Positions 17,744-26,390 of a stretch of 64,000 nt of DNA are shown here, piece after piece; position 1 is the first letter of the stretch; each line of letters begins with the position of its first letter. This DNA is from BOG-908 sp965198825 (GTDB taxonomy: Bacteria > Pseudomonadota > Alphaproteobacteria > Acetobacterales > Acetobacteraceae). Below the pieces are notes generated by a model. It had not been told where the DNA came from, did no database searches, and worked only from the letters and a program-made list of their open reading frames with translations. The stretch covers positions 186,001-250,000 of the forward strand of contig CBDAQB010000001.1 in NCBI GenBank assembly GCA_965198825.1, written 5' to 3'. The position numbers and the translations under genes were made by a program.

Positions 17744-18737
17744 GGACCGAAGCCTTCACCGCTGCAGGCAGTGGCACGTACTGAAGGCTCTGCGCCGTCG
17801 CATCGCCATTCTTCAACGACCAGTCGAAGAATTTCAGCACTGCCGCCGATTGCGCGGGCGCAGTCGGGTTGGTCGGCAGCAGCACGAAGGTTGCCGAAAC
17901 GATCGGCCAAGCCTTGGCACCTGGCTGGTCATTCAGATCAACGGCGAAGTTCTTGGCACCGGCCCAGTCGGCACCAGCGGCGGCCGCAGCAAAATTTGCC
18001 AGCGACGGCTTCAGGAACGCGCCGTCGTGGCTCTTGAGCTGCGTCGTGGTCAGGTGGTTCAGCGTGGCGTAGGCGCTTTCGACATAGCCGAGGCCGCCGG
18101 TGGTGTTCTTGACGGCGCCGGCCACACCGGCTGTGCCCTTGGCTCCTGTGCCTGCCGGCCAGCTCACCGCCGTTGCAGCGCCGACCTTGCTTTTGAAGTC
18201 CGGGCTCACCTTCGCAAGATAGCTCGTGAAAACGAAGGTCGTGCCCGACCCGTCAGCACGATAAACAGGTGCGATTGCCAGGCTTGGCAGCTTCAGCGAC
18301 GAGTTGATCTTCTGGATCGCGGGATCGTTCCAGTTTTTGATGTTGCCGAGATAAATATCGGCGATGATCGGGCCGGTGAGCTTCAGCTGGCCATCGGCCA
18401 CGCCTGGCACGTTCACCGCAATATCGACCGCGCCCATGACTGCCGGGAACTGAAGCAGCTTGGCCGCCGTCAGCTTCTCGGCCGCCATCGGCGCATCGGA
18501 GGCGCCGAAATCGACGGTTCGCTGGGTCACCAGCTTCTGGCCAGCGCCCGAGCCCACGCCCTGGTAGTTGAGCGTCACACCGGTAGCGGCATGCGAAGCT
18601 TCGGCCCATGCGCCGTAGATGGGCTGGGCAAAGGTGGAGCCAGCACCGGTGATCGATTGCGCGGATGCGCTTCCGACACAGCCGATGAGGGCCAACCCAG
18701 CGAGACCGAACGCAGAAGCCGCGGGAGTGAGTGTCAT
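17715..18737 (-). CDS. pstS: Periplasmic phosphate-binding protein PstS
   Basis: The phosphate-capturing subunit, 340 residues. It has a signal peptide (to about residue 26, SASA|QS). Phosphate contacts are seen in ITGAGSTFAQPIY, in DFGASDAPM and in RADGSGTTFVFTSYL. It is the first gene of the pst operon and sits behind a cluster of four PhoB half-sites. A 442-codon open frame on the other strand across pstC/pstS is a shadow. Confidence 0.97.
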   Translation of the reverse strand: MTLTPAASAFGLAGLALIGCVGSASAQSITGAGSTFAQPIYGAWAEASHAATGVTLNYQGVGSGAGQKLVTQRTVDFGASDAPMAAEKLTAAKLLQFPAVMGAVDIAVNVPGVADGQLKLTGPIIADIYLGNIKNWNDPAIQKINSSLKLPSLAIAPVYRADGSGTTFVFTSYLAKVSPDFKSKVGAATAVSWPAGTGAKGTAGVAGAVKNTTGGLGYVESAYATLNHLTTTQLKSHDGAFLKPSLANFAAAAAGADWAGAKNFAVDLNDQPGAKAWPIVSATFVLLPTNPTAPAQSAAVLKFFDWSLKNGDATAQSLQYVPLPAAVKASVRASWSQVGK

Positions 18738-18822
18738 GTGCTCTCCAGGATAAGAAAGGTCTCGCTAGTGCGGGACCATCGGCGGCAGCCATCGCTGCGC
18801 GGCCGGAACCTAGTCAGCCGCT

Positions 18823-18862
18823 GTGACAGCAAGATTGCAGATTTATGAAGCTTTGATGACAG
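18823..18862 (-). promoter_or_regulatory. Tandem Pho boxes upstream of pstS
   Basis: On the pstS strand four PhoB half-sites start exactly 11 nt apart, at 18862, 18851, 18840 and 18829: CTGTCAT, GCTTCAT, CTGCAAT and CTGTCAC. They match the CTGTCAT half-site at 7, 4, 5 and 6 of 7 positions. Two direct repeats with an 11-bp period make one Pho box, so this is two adjacent boxes, ending about 85 bp from the pstS start codon. Autoregulation by the operon's own PhoB is the natural reading. Confidence 0.82.
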
Positions 18863-19004
18863 CCTCTGTCCGGAACTGGGCTGTCAAAGGAGTGAAGGGG
18901 ATCACTTGCGCAGCGGGGGGGCAGAAGCTAGGAACTGCCGCAGCCATCCCGGCGGAGTGCAAACGAGCTTACGAGGCTCTCAGCACAAACCGGTGAGCGG
19001 GCGA

Positions 19005-19079
<75 letters not shown>

Positions 19080-19145
19080 GATCCGCCGCAGGCAGGGTCT
19101 AGGCCGCACTTTGCCGGCCTTTACGCATCAGGGCATCACCTCATA

Positions 19146-20117
19146 ATGTTGCATGATCCAGCGGTAGGCCAAATACCCCTGGAGCAGAGCACGACGGATC
19201 AGAAGGCACTGGAACAGACAACGCCGGAGGCGCACGCGAGCGGCGATCCGCCAGACACATGTCCCTATGTCGTCAGTTTGTCTGCTGCGGGGGTCTCTCC
19301 CGTCATATTCGCATCGCCGCACTCCGGGCGTAATTATCCACCCGAATTTCTTGCCGCCACGCGCCTGGCGCCTCTCAGCCTTCGCCGCAGCGAAGACAGC
19401 TTCATGGACGAGCTCGTATCGGGTGTCCCGGCAGAGGGCGCGGCACTGCTCTCGGCATTATTCCCCCGTTCCTTCTGCGACGTGAACCGCGAGGCCTGGG
19501 AACTCGACCCCGGAATGTTCGAGGATGCCCTGCCGTCCTGGGTCAATACAGGCAGCCTGCGGGTCAAGGCGGGCTTGGGGACGATCGCGCGGGTCGTGAG
19601 TGGAGGCGAGGCGATCTACGCTGACAAGCTCGCCTTTTCCGAGGCTGAAAGGCGGGTCCGTCTTTACTGGCAGCCCTACCACGACAGGCTAGAGCGGTTG
19701 CTCGCCACCACGCGGGAAGAGTTGGGCTATTGTCTGTTGGTGGATTGCCACTCCATGCCCGCCCACGCTTGCGAAGGCCGCCGGCCAGTTCCGGAGGTCG
19801 TCTTAGGCGATGCGCATGGCACATCCTGTGCGCCGGCCATTACCGGGCACGTTGAGCGATTCCTGATCGAACGTGGTTACCGCGTCAGGCGAAACGATCC
19901 CTACGCCGGTGGCTTTGTCACGCGGCAGTATGGGCGCCCCTCCCAACACGTGCACGTCCTTCAACTGGAGTTCGCGCGTGGGCTATATATGGACGAGACA
20001 TCGCTGCTGAAGCATTCGGGCTTTGCCAGGCTCGCGGAGGATTTCACCCTCTTAGCCGCATCCCTGGTCCGTGATGTCCATCATCTCGTCCGAAACCGGG
20101 TGGCGTTCCCCGCCTGA
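19146..20117 (+). CDS. N-formylglutamate amidohydrolase family protein
   Basis: A 323-residue zinc-hydrolase family protein; characterised members release formate from N-formyl-L-glutamate in histidine degradation. Family landmarks are FASPHSGRNYP, RRSEDSFMDEL, the CDVNREAWELDP block, LLVDCHSMP, and HVHVLQLEFARGLYMDE. No hut genes are nearby, so the physiological substrate is open. The N-terminus (first 40 residues, Gln/Thr-rich) is probably too long, but no better start with a ribosome site is visible. Confidence 0.87.
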   Translation: MLHDPAVGQIPLEQSTTDQKALEQTTPEAHASGDPPDTCPYVVSLSAAGVSPVIFASPHSGRNYPPEFLAATRLAPLSLRRSEDSFMDELVSGVPAEGAALLSALFPRSFCDVNREAWELDPGMFEDALPSWVNTGSLRVKAGLGTIARVVSGGEAIYADKLAFSEAERRVRLYWQPYHDRLERLLATTREELGYCLLVDCHSMPAHACEGRRPVPEVVLGDAHGTSCAPAITGHVERFLIERGYRVRRNDPYAGGFVTRQYGRPSQHVHVLQLEFARGLYMDETSLLKHSGFARLAEDFTLLAASLVRDVHHLVRNRVAFPA

Positions 20118-20148
20118 GCAAATCCAAGCGGCGGCTAACGGCAGAGTG

Positions 20149-20316
20149 TTAAAGCCCGGTATCCACGCGCTGGAATAGCGACGTCACCGTCGCGCCAAAG
20201 TTGATAAAGATCGTCAGTAGCCCGACGCAGAGAAAAGCTGCCACGATCCCGTACTCTACGGCAGTGATGCCGCTGCGGTCCTTCGCCAATCGATGCCAGT
20301 TACGAAGTTCTGTCAC
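20149..20316 (-). CDS. Flp/Fap-type (type IVb) pilin, orphan
   Basis: A 55-residue protein read from the complement, starting at GTG 20316 directly after an in-frame TAG. It has the Flp pilin signature: charged DRSG, then ITAVEYGIVAAFLCVGLLTI, with the conserved Glu-Tyr pair and a hydrophobic helix. A prepilin-type cleavage after Gly16 is expected for this family. No tad/cpa assembly genes occur in the window, so it would depend on machinery elsewhere. No good ribosome site is seen; a TTG nine codons in is a possible alternative. Confidence 0.78.
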   Translation of the reverse strand: MTELRNWHRLAKDRSGITAVEYGIVAAFLCVGLLTIFINFGATVTSLFQRVDTGL

Positions 20317-20481
20317 CTAAAAGGTATCCGGTATCGCCGATGAACGTGATCGGCAGGTTATAACCAAAGGCGCGGAGCATACGCTAAATGTGACTACACG
20401 TTAAGATTGCATCGTGCAAGATGTTCTATGGCCTTAGGGTTGTGTCCAGGATCATTTCATCGCCGATCTGGCCCCGCAGAT

Positions 20482-20512
20482 CAAAAAATAGGCGGCGCCT
20501 TGCGGCACCGCC
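20482..20512 (-). terminator. Intrinsic terminator of the small RNA
   Basis: On the complement GGCGGTGCC-GCAA-GGCGCCGCC forms a 9-bp stem (one T-G position) followed directly by TATTTTTT. Confidence 0.8.
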
Positions 20513-20561
20513 AAGTTTAGGGAGGAAACGTCCAAGAAGCAGCGCGCCAAAGCGACGCTGC
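20482..20561 (-). ncRNA. suhB/MmgR-like (alpha-r8 type) trans-acting small RNA
   Basis: An 80-nt transcript is predicted on the complement. A 5' hairpin (20539-20561) has stem GCAGCG-CGC/GCG-CGCTGC with one bulged T and loop TTTG. A single-stranded stretch contains GTTTCCTCCCTAAACTTGG, an anti-Shine-Dalgarno CCTCC. A 9-bp GC-rich terminator hairpin with loop GCAA follows (one non-Watson-Crick pair), then TATTTTTT. Two hairpins flanking a conserved CCTCCC segment followed by AACTTGG is the pattern I recall for the suhB family (Rfam RF00519), which includes rhizobial MmgR. A promoter-like sequence lies in the right place upstream. The family assignment is from memory of the motif, not a covariance search. 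Confidence 0.7.
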
Positions 20562-20567
20562 ACTGCA

Positions 20568-20596
20568 CAATTAGCGATCAGAGCATCATTTTTCAA
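20568..20596 (-). promoter_or_regulatory. Putative promoter of the small RNA
   Basis: On the complement a -35-like TTGAAA (20591-20596) and a weak -10-like TAATTG (20568-20573) are 17 bp apart. They put the start site at about 20561, the first base of the 5' hairpin. Confidence 0.5.
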
Positions 20597-20688
20597 GCCG
20601 TTTCTGCGCTGCAGCACTCCGACCTAAGGACGTACACGCTCGCAATCTGTTTAAGATTTGCGACACCTGACCCGCCTAACATGGGCAT

Positions 20689-21582
20689 ATGCCGTGGCCC
20701 ATGTTCCTCCGCTTTGATCTCCTGTACGCGGCCACGAAGTGGCTGGCTGCAGTTGTGCTTGTGCCCTTCGGTCTTCTGCTTGCGACGATGCAAATGGGCA
20801 GGGCTTCACGCCTCCCAATCGAAGCAGCAGGTGCCGCATCCCCCGCTGACCCGTCTGCAAGCTTCCTAGGCCTGGCAGCGGACGCCCCGACACTGCTCTG
20901 CAAGGCCGCCATTACTGCCGCGGAAGCAGAGGTTCACATCCCCGACCTCTTTCTCGCCGCCATAGGCAAGGTCGAATCAGGCCGGTCCCTAGGCGCAGGC
21001 GGCCGGGTAACCCCTTGGCCCTGGACGGTCGATGCTGAGGGCGCCGGGCATTTCTATCCGACCAAAGCAGCGGCAATCGAGGCCACCAGAGATTTGCAGG
21101 CTCGTGGGGTGCGCTCCATCGATGTCGGCTGTCTGCAGGTTAACCTGCTCCAGCACCCAGAGGCATTCACATCCCTCGATCAGGCATTCGACCCGCATGC
21201 CAATGCGAATTTCGCCGCCCAGCTGCTCGCTTCGCTGTTCCAGCAGGTGGGGAGTTGGCCGCTCGCGGCGGCCGCTTACCACTCTCAAACGCCTTCTCTT
21301 GGTGCCCCCTATCAGCAGCGGGTCCTCGCAGCGTGGGCGACGCCGGAAGCGGCTGTGACGCCAAAACCCCGCAGTCTCGTCAAGACAAACCCTGCGTCTG
21401 CAAGTGCCGACGCCAAGCCGATGGCGAGTGCCATCGCGGTGGGACGGCCAATGGTCACCTTCAATCGGGAACTTCGGCTACCCGCCAGTGCACAAGCCTC
21501 ACCATCGTCAGCGCTTGGCCGAGGTCTGGATGTCTACCGAAGTCATCCGATCATGCTCGCTTGGCGCGTGCCGCGCCGTTAG
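20689..21582 (+). CDS. Lytic transglycosylase-like (SLT fold) protein
   Basis: A 297-residue exported or membrane-anchored protein. A hydrophobic segment lies at about residues 14-33. The central domain has SLT-type landmarks: AIGKVESGRSLG with the likely catalytic Glu, RSIDVGCLQVNLLQH, and LAAAAYHSQTP, the usual order of motifs in peptidoglycan-cleaving transglycosylases. The C-terminal 80 residues are Pro/Ala/Ser-rich and featureless. This type of small SLT protein can accompany pilus or secretion systems; here the only hint is the Flp pilin 370 bp away, on the opposite strand. Confidence 0.78.
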   Translation: MPWPMFLRFDLLYAATKWLAAVVLVPFGLLLATMQMGRASRLPIEAAGAASPADPSASFLGLAADAPTLLCKAAITAAEAEVHIPDLFLAAIGKVESGRSLGAGGRVTPWPWTVDAEGAGHFYPTKAAAIEATRDLQARGVRSIDVGCLQVNLLQHPEAFTSLDQAFDPHANANFAAQLLASLFQQVGSWPLAAAAYHSQTPSLGAPYQQRVLAAWATPEAAVTPKPRSLVKTNPASASADAKPMASAIAVGRPMVTFNRELRLPASAQASPSSALGRGLDVYRSHPIMLAWRVPRR

Positions 21583-21741
21583 GCACTTTTCAGGCGGTCC
21601 CATGTTGGCAGGGAGCAATCTACGCTCGGTAAGTAACAGCTTGCCACCCATGTGATGCCATCCCGCCGGACCTTGGTGTAAGACGTCGCGTTAGCCGGAT
21701 TGTTGGCCGAGCTGGGACCGCGCGGCTGGAGACGAGTTCGA

Positions 21742-22878
21742 ATGGATTTCAGAGTTGATTGGGCCGCCGGACGCTTTGCCCGGCATGCGGCCTTGCTTGC
21801 GGTCGTTGGTGCAGGGTCTGTCGCGCCCTTCTCAGCCGATGCCCAACAGGCCAACAATGCTCCCGTGCCAGTGACAACTGGCCACGCCGAACGGAAGGAC
21901 GTCCCGGTGTTCGCCCGCGGGATCGGCACCGTTCAGGCCCTCAACTCCGTCCTCGTCCGCGCCCGCGTCGATGGCACCTTGGAGAAGATCGCCTTCACCG
22001 AAGGGCAGATGGTCAAGCCAGGCGACCCGCTCGCTACCATCGACCCGCGCCCTTACGCCGCCGCCCTTGATCAGGCGCGGGCAAAGCGCGCGGCTGACGT
22101 TGCACAACTGAAGAATGCCGGGCTCGACCTCGCACGCTACAACTCGCTTGCGCGCACTAATTACGCATCCCGGCAACAAGTGGACACCCAGCAGGCGACG
22201 GTCCAGCAAAGCCAGGCCAACATCCAAGGTGATGATGCCAACATCGCCAGTGCCGGCCTAAACCTCTCCTTCTGCGATATACGATCGCCGATTTCTGGTG
22301 TCGTCGGTTTGCGCCAGATCGACGCCGGCAATCTGGTGCACGCCAATGACACCAACGGCATCGTGACTATCACCCAGATCCAGCCGATCAGCCTGGTATT
22401 CACGCTGCCGCAGAACACTTTGCCGCAGATCCAAGATGCGATGCGCAACGGCAAGCCCAAGGTGATCGCCTACACCTCCGATGATGGCACGAAGCTCTCC
22501 GAAGGATATTTGCTCACGCCGAACAACACTATCGACACATCGACCGGTACGATCTCGCTCAAGGCGCAGTTCACCAACGACGATCGCCGACTATGGCCCG
22601 GCCAATTCGTCGACGCGCATATCCAGCTTGCGCTCGAGAAGAACGTCGTCACCGTCCCGCCCGCCGCCATCCAGCACGGTCCATCCGATCTCTATGTTTA
22701 TGTGGTGAAGCCTGATCAGACGATCGGCCGTCAATCCGTGAAGATCGGCTACGAGGATGAAAGCGTGGCCATCGTCACCGACGGACTTGCCGGCAACGAG
22801 GAAGTGGTGACGAACGGGCAAAGCCGCCTGCAGGAGGGCACGCACGTCAAACCGCACAGCCAGGATGCGAAGAGCTAA
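21742..22878 (+). CDS. RND efflux periplasmic adaptor subunit (MdtA-like)
   Basis: The membrane fusion protein of a tripartite efflux pump, 378 residues from the ATG at 21742, which has GGAGA upstream; an in-frame TTG at 21700 is less likely. It has an N-terminal signal peptide (to about residue 35). The lipoyl/barrel-sandwich halves are VRARVDGTLEKIAFTEGQMVKPGDPLATIDPRPY and RSPISGVVGLRQIDAGNLV (parts quoted), with a coiled-coil hairpin between. The beta-barrel region has RLWPGQFVDAHI. The permease gene follows after 3 bp. No outer-membrane factor gene is adjacent. Confidence 0.94.
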   Translation: MDFRVDWAAGRFARHAALLAVVGAGSVAPFSADAQQANNAPVPVTTGHAERKDVPVFARGIGTVQALNSVLVRARVDGTLEKIAFTEGQMVKPGDPLATIDPRPYAAALDQARAKRAADVAQLKNAGLDLARYNSLARTNYASRQQVDTQQATVQQSQANIQGDDANIASAGLNLSFCDIRSPISGVVGLRQIDAGNLVHANDTNGIVTITQIQPISLVFTLPQNTLPQIQDAMRNGKPKVIAYTSDDGTKLSEGYLLTPNNTIDTSTGTISLKAQFTNDDRRLWPGQFVDAHIQLALEKNVVTVPPAAIQHGPSDLYVYVVKPDQTIGRQSVKIGYEDESVAIVTDGLAGNEEVVTNGQSRLQEGTHVKPHSQDAKS

Positions 22879-22881
22879 CCC

Positions 22882-25800
22882 ATGAACATCTCCGAACCGT
22901 TCATTCGGCTGCCCATCGCGACCTCGCTTGTGATGGCGGCGATTTTCCTGCTCGGCGTTGCTACATACCCGCTGCTGCCAGTCGCCCCTTTGCCTGCCGT
23001 GGAATTCCCGACCATCTCGGTTACTGCGCAGTTTCCAGGCGCCAGCCCGGACATCATGGCCAGCAGCGTTGCCGAGCCGCTGGAGACTCAGTTCAGCCAG
23101 ATTAACGGCCTGAGCCAGATGACCTCCATCAACGTGCTCGGCACCTCCACCATCACAACTCAATTCGACCTCGGCCGAAGCGTTGACGCCGCTGCAACCG
23201 ACGTGCTCGAGGCCATTAACGCTGCACAGGGACAACTGCCGAAGAATCTCCCCAGCCAGCCGACCTTCCGCAAGGTGAACCCGGCCGACGCGCCGATCTT
23301 CCTGCTGTCCGTCTGGTCGGACGACGTGCCGCTCACCACCGTCGACGATTACGCCGAGAATATCCTCAGTCAGCAGCTCAGCCAGATCTCCGGCGTCAGC
23401 CAGGTTCTTGTCGGCGGGCAGCAGAAGCCGGCCATACGCGTGCAGATCGATCCCGCCAAGCTCGCCGCGATGGGCATGACCTTGGAGGATGTACGCACCG
23501 TTCTCTCGACGACAACGACAAACAGTCCAAAAGGCAGCATCGACAGCGCGCGCCAGTCATTCACCATTCTCGACAATGACCAGCTCACCGAGCCGGGGCC
23601 TTACGACAATACGATTGTCGCTTACAAGAATGGCGCTGCGGTACGCATACGCGACATTGGCCACGCGGTGCGCGGGCCGCAAAATCGTGAGCTCATCTCC
23701 TGGCAGAACGGCCGCAAGGGCGTGCTGCTCATCATGTTCAAGCAGCCCGGCGCCAATGTCATCTCTACTGTGGAGCGCATCAAGGCAGCGCTTCCCCGGC
23801 TCGAGACAAACATTCCGCCCGCGGTGCATGTCACTACCATCGTCGATCGCACGCAGACCATCCGCGCATCCGTGGACGACGTCGAGTTCACCCTGATGCT
23901 CTCCATTGCGCTCGTCGTGATGGTGATCTTCCTGTTCCTGCGCAGCGCCTGGGCCACCATCATCCCCAGCGTTACCGTGCCGCTCGCCCTAGTCGGCACC
24001 TGCGCCGTCATGTACCTTTGCGGCTTCAGCCTTGATAATCTCTCTTTAATGGGCCTGACGATCGCTGTCGGCTTCGTCGTGGACGACGCCATCGTCATGC
24101 TGGAGAACATCTACCGCTACATCGAGGAGGGCATGACGCCGATGGAGGCGTCGCTAAAAGGCTCCTCCGAAATCGGTTTCACCATCGTGTCGATCAGTGT
24201 CTCGCTGATCGCTGTCTTCATTCCCTTGCTTCTCATGGGTGGCTTGGTCGGCCGGCTTTTCCGCGAGTTCGCAGTCACCGTCTCAATTACCATCGTCCTT
24301 TCGGCTTTCGTGTCGCTGACCCTCACGCCAATGATGTGTTCGCGCTTTCTTAAAAAGCACACAGGCGAACACGGCAGACTCTACCTCGCAGTCGAGCGTA
24401 TGTTCGACATGATGCTCGCCTTCTACGAGCGCACGCTCAAAGTGGCCCTGCGCTTCCGCTTCATCACTCTCATGGTTTTCATCGCCACGCTCTGCCTAAC
24501 CGGCTTCCTGTTCGTCGAAATCCCGAAAGGCTTCTTCCCTGTTCAGGACATTGGATTGATTGTCGCCATCACCGACATCAACCAGGACAGCTCCTACGCG
24601 TCGATGGTGAAGCACCAGGAGGAGATCAACAACATTGTCCTGCACGATCCGGCTGTCGCGAGCTTCGCCTCCATCGTCGGTGCCGGGACCGGCGGCCAGA
24701 CTGCAAACAACGGCCGCCTATACATCAACCTCAAACCCTGGGGCCAGCGCGAACCCGTGATGAAGGTGATCGCTAGGCTCAGTGAAAAGGTGCAGGGCGT
24801 CGAGGGCATAAAAGTCTATATGCAACCGGCGCAGGACATTACCGTCGGCGGCCGCACCTCGCGCACACTGTATCAATACACCTTACAGGACGCCGACCCC
24901 GTCGAACTCGCGACCTGGGCGCCTCGCCTGCTTGATAAACTGAAGGGCGTGCCCGGGCTGCGCGATGTCACCTCTGACCAGCAGAATGCCGGCGTGACTG
25001 CAACGCTGAAGATCGACCGGGACGCTGCCTCTCGCTTCAACATCCAGCCACAGCAGATCGACGACACGCTCTACGACGCTTTCGGGCAGCGCGAGGTCAC
25101 CCAGTATTTCACCCAGCTCAACAGCTACTACGTCATTCTCGAAGTGCCGCCGCAGCTCGAGGGCGACCTTAACACGCTGCGCTCGCTTTATGTCCGCGGC
25201 ACAACCGGCAACGTCGTGCCGCTCTCGGCGCTGGTGAAAATGAGCACGGTGCCGATCGCACCACTGGTGGTGAACCACCAGAGCCAGTTCCCCTCCGTCA
25301 CCATCAGCTTCAATCTCGACCAGGGCGCGTCGCTCGGCACCGCGGTGAACGCCATCTCCGCCATCGACGCACAGCTCGGCACGCCACCGTCGTTGCAGGG
25401 TACCTTCCAGGGCAACGCGGCTGCATTCAAATCGTCGCTCGCCAGCGAGCCCGCCCTGATCGCAGCCGCGCTCGTTGCCGTCTACATCATTCTGGGCATC
25501 CTCTACGAAAGCTACATCCTGCCGCTGACCATCCTTTCCACGCTGCCTTCCGCGGGCGTCGGCGCGCTGCTCATGCTGATGATCGCCGGCCAGGACCTCT
25601 CGGTCATCGCGCTGATCGGTATCATCCTGCTCATCGGCATCGTGAAGAAGAACGGCATCATGATGGTGGATTTCGCCATCCATGCCGAGCGAAACGAAAA
25701 TATGGAGCCGCTGGAGGCCATCACCCAAGCCTGCCTGTTGCGCTTTAGGCCGATCATGATGACCACCATGGCGGCCCTGCTCTCCGGCCTGCCGCTTATG

Positions 25801-26001
25801 CTCGAGCACGGCGCCGGCTCCGAACTCCGGCAACCATTGGGCTATTCCATGGTCGGCGGCCTGCTGCTCAGCCAGGCGCTGACGCTCTACACCACGCCTG
25901 TCATCTATCTCTATCTAGACGGGCTGCAGCACTGGCTCGCGCCTAAGCGCCGCAGCAAGCTGCCTCGTCTGGCGAGCACGTTGGGGGCTCCGGCGCACTG
26001 A
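22882..26001 (+). CDS. RND multidrug efflux permease (MdtB/MdtC-like, HAE-1 family)
   Basis: A proton-driven inner-membrane exporter, 1039 residues with the 12-helix, two-large-loop layout. The proton-relay acids in TM4 are Asp401 and Asp402 (GFVVDDAIVMLENIYR); TM10 has GIVKKNGIMMVDFAIHAER with the conserved Lys. The MdtB/C-like start is IRLPIATSLVMAAIFLLGV. It forms a two-gene operon with the adaptor. Substrates cannot be read from sequence. Confidence 0.95.
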   Translation: MNISEPFIRLPIATSLVMAAIFLLGVATYPLLPVAPLPAVEFPTISVTAQFPGASPDIMASSVAEPLETQFSQINGLSQMTSINVLGTSTITTQFDLGRSVDAAATDVLEAINAAQGQLPKNLPSQPTFRKVNPADAPIFLLSVWSDDVPLTTVDDYAENILSQQLSQISGVSQVLVGGQQKPAIRVQIDPAKLAAMGMTLEDVRTVLSTTTTNSPKGSIDSARQSFTILDNDQLTEPGPYDNTIVAYKNGAAVRIRDIGHAVRGPQNRELISWQNGRKGVLLIMFKQPGANVISTVERIKAALPRLETNIPPAVHVTTIVDRTQTIRASVDDVEFTLMLSIALVVMVIFLFLRSAWATIIPSVTVPLALVGTCAVMYLCGFSLDNLSLMGLTIAVGFVVDDAIVMLENIYRYIEEGMTPMEASLKGSSEIGFTIVSISVSLIAVFIPLLLMGGLVGRLFREFAVTVSITIVLSAFVSLTLTPMMCSRFLKKHTGEHGRLYLAVERMFDMMLAFYERTLKVALRFRFITLMVFIATLCLTGFLFVEIPKGFFPVQDIGLIVAITDINQDSSYASMVKHQEEINNIVLHDPAVASFASIVGAGTGGQTANNGRLYINLKPWGQREPVMKVIARLSEKVQGVEGIKVYMQPAQDITVGGRTSRTLYQYTLQDADPVELATWAPRLLDKLKGVPGLRDVTSDQQNAGVTATLKIDRDAASRFNIQPQQIDDTLYDAFGQREVTQYFTQLNSYYVILEVPPQLEGDLNTLRSLYVRGTTGNVVPLSALVKMSTVPIAPLVVNHQSQFPSVTISFNLDQGASLGTAVNAISAIDAQLGTPPSLQGTFQGNAAAFKSSLASEPALIAAALVAVYIILGILYESYILPLTILSTLPSAGVGALLMLMIAGQDLSVIALIGIILLIGIVKKNGIMMVDFAIHAERNENMEPLEAITQACLLRFRPIMMTTMAALLSGLPLMLEHGAGSELRQPLGYSMVGGLLLSQALTLYTTPVIYLYLDGLQHWLAPKRRSKLPRLASTLGAPAH

Positions 26002-26002
26002 G

Positions 26003-26030
26003 GGCCAGGGGTTCTGCCCCTGAACCCTCC
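26003..26030. repeat. GC-rich hairpin repeat, CAGGGG...CCCCTG type
   Basis: CCAGGGGTTCTGCCCCTG, a 6-bp stem with a 5-nt loop, just after the RND permease stop. A related sequence recurs at 28026-28041 and near 48043-48062. No T-run follows, so it is not a standard intrinsic terminator. Confidence 0.55.
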
Positions 26031-26189
26031 TTTACGACTGCGAGAACGCGACAAGAGCGAAGTTGGCTCGAGCCTATCCGCTCAAGGAGAACAAAGCCGG
26101 CTGCGGTCTATGGCGCGCCGGGAAGGTCGCCAGTGATGAACACGTAGGATCAGCTGCCTCGCAGACATCTACATGGCCTGGATTGCCAG

Positions 26190-26390
26190 AATACCGCGTC
26201 GGGTAGTCAGGCAATCGAAATCATGGTGGCGAAGCTTGAGGAGGGCGCCGACCGGCTCGCGGCTGCCTCTAACGCCTGATGTCACACGGCGGCTCTTAGG
26301 CCGGCTGGCACGCTCGTGACGGTTGTCGGGTTTTTGCCTGTGGGCTTCGCCCGCAGCGCCGCCGGGAATATCTTCTGGGTCGAGCCCAGG
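26190..26390 (+). pseudogene. Remnant of a second RND efflux permease
   Basis: The plus frame through ATG 26223 reads AIEIMVAKLEEGADRLAAAS, then NA-stop-CHTAALRPAGTLVTVVGFLPVGFARSAAGNIFWV. This is the TM10-TM11 region of an HAE-1-type RND permease, where family members have roughly a Trp-Ser at the stop position (TGA at 26277). Sequence before about 26190 and after about 26385 no longer matches. It is unrelated in detail to the intact permease next door (GIVKKNG region), so it is decay of a different RND gene, not a local duplication. Confidence 0.75.

Noticed and set aside
17520..18848. 442-codon open frame on the plus strand over pstC and pstS
   Set aside because: It is antisense to two well-identified genes with no recognisable motif and high Arg/Gly content.
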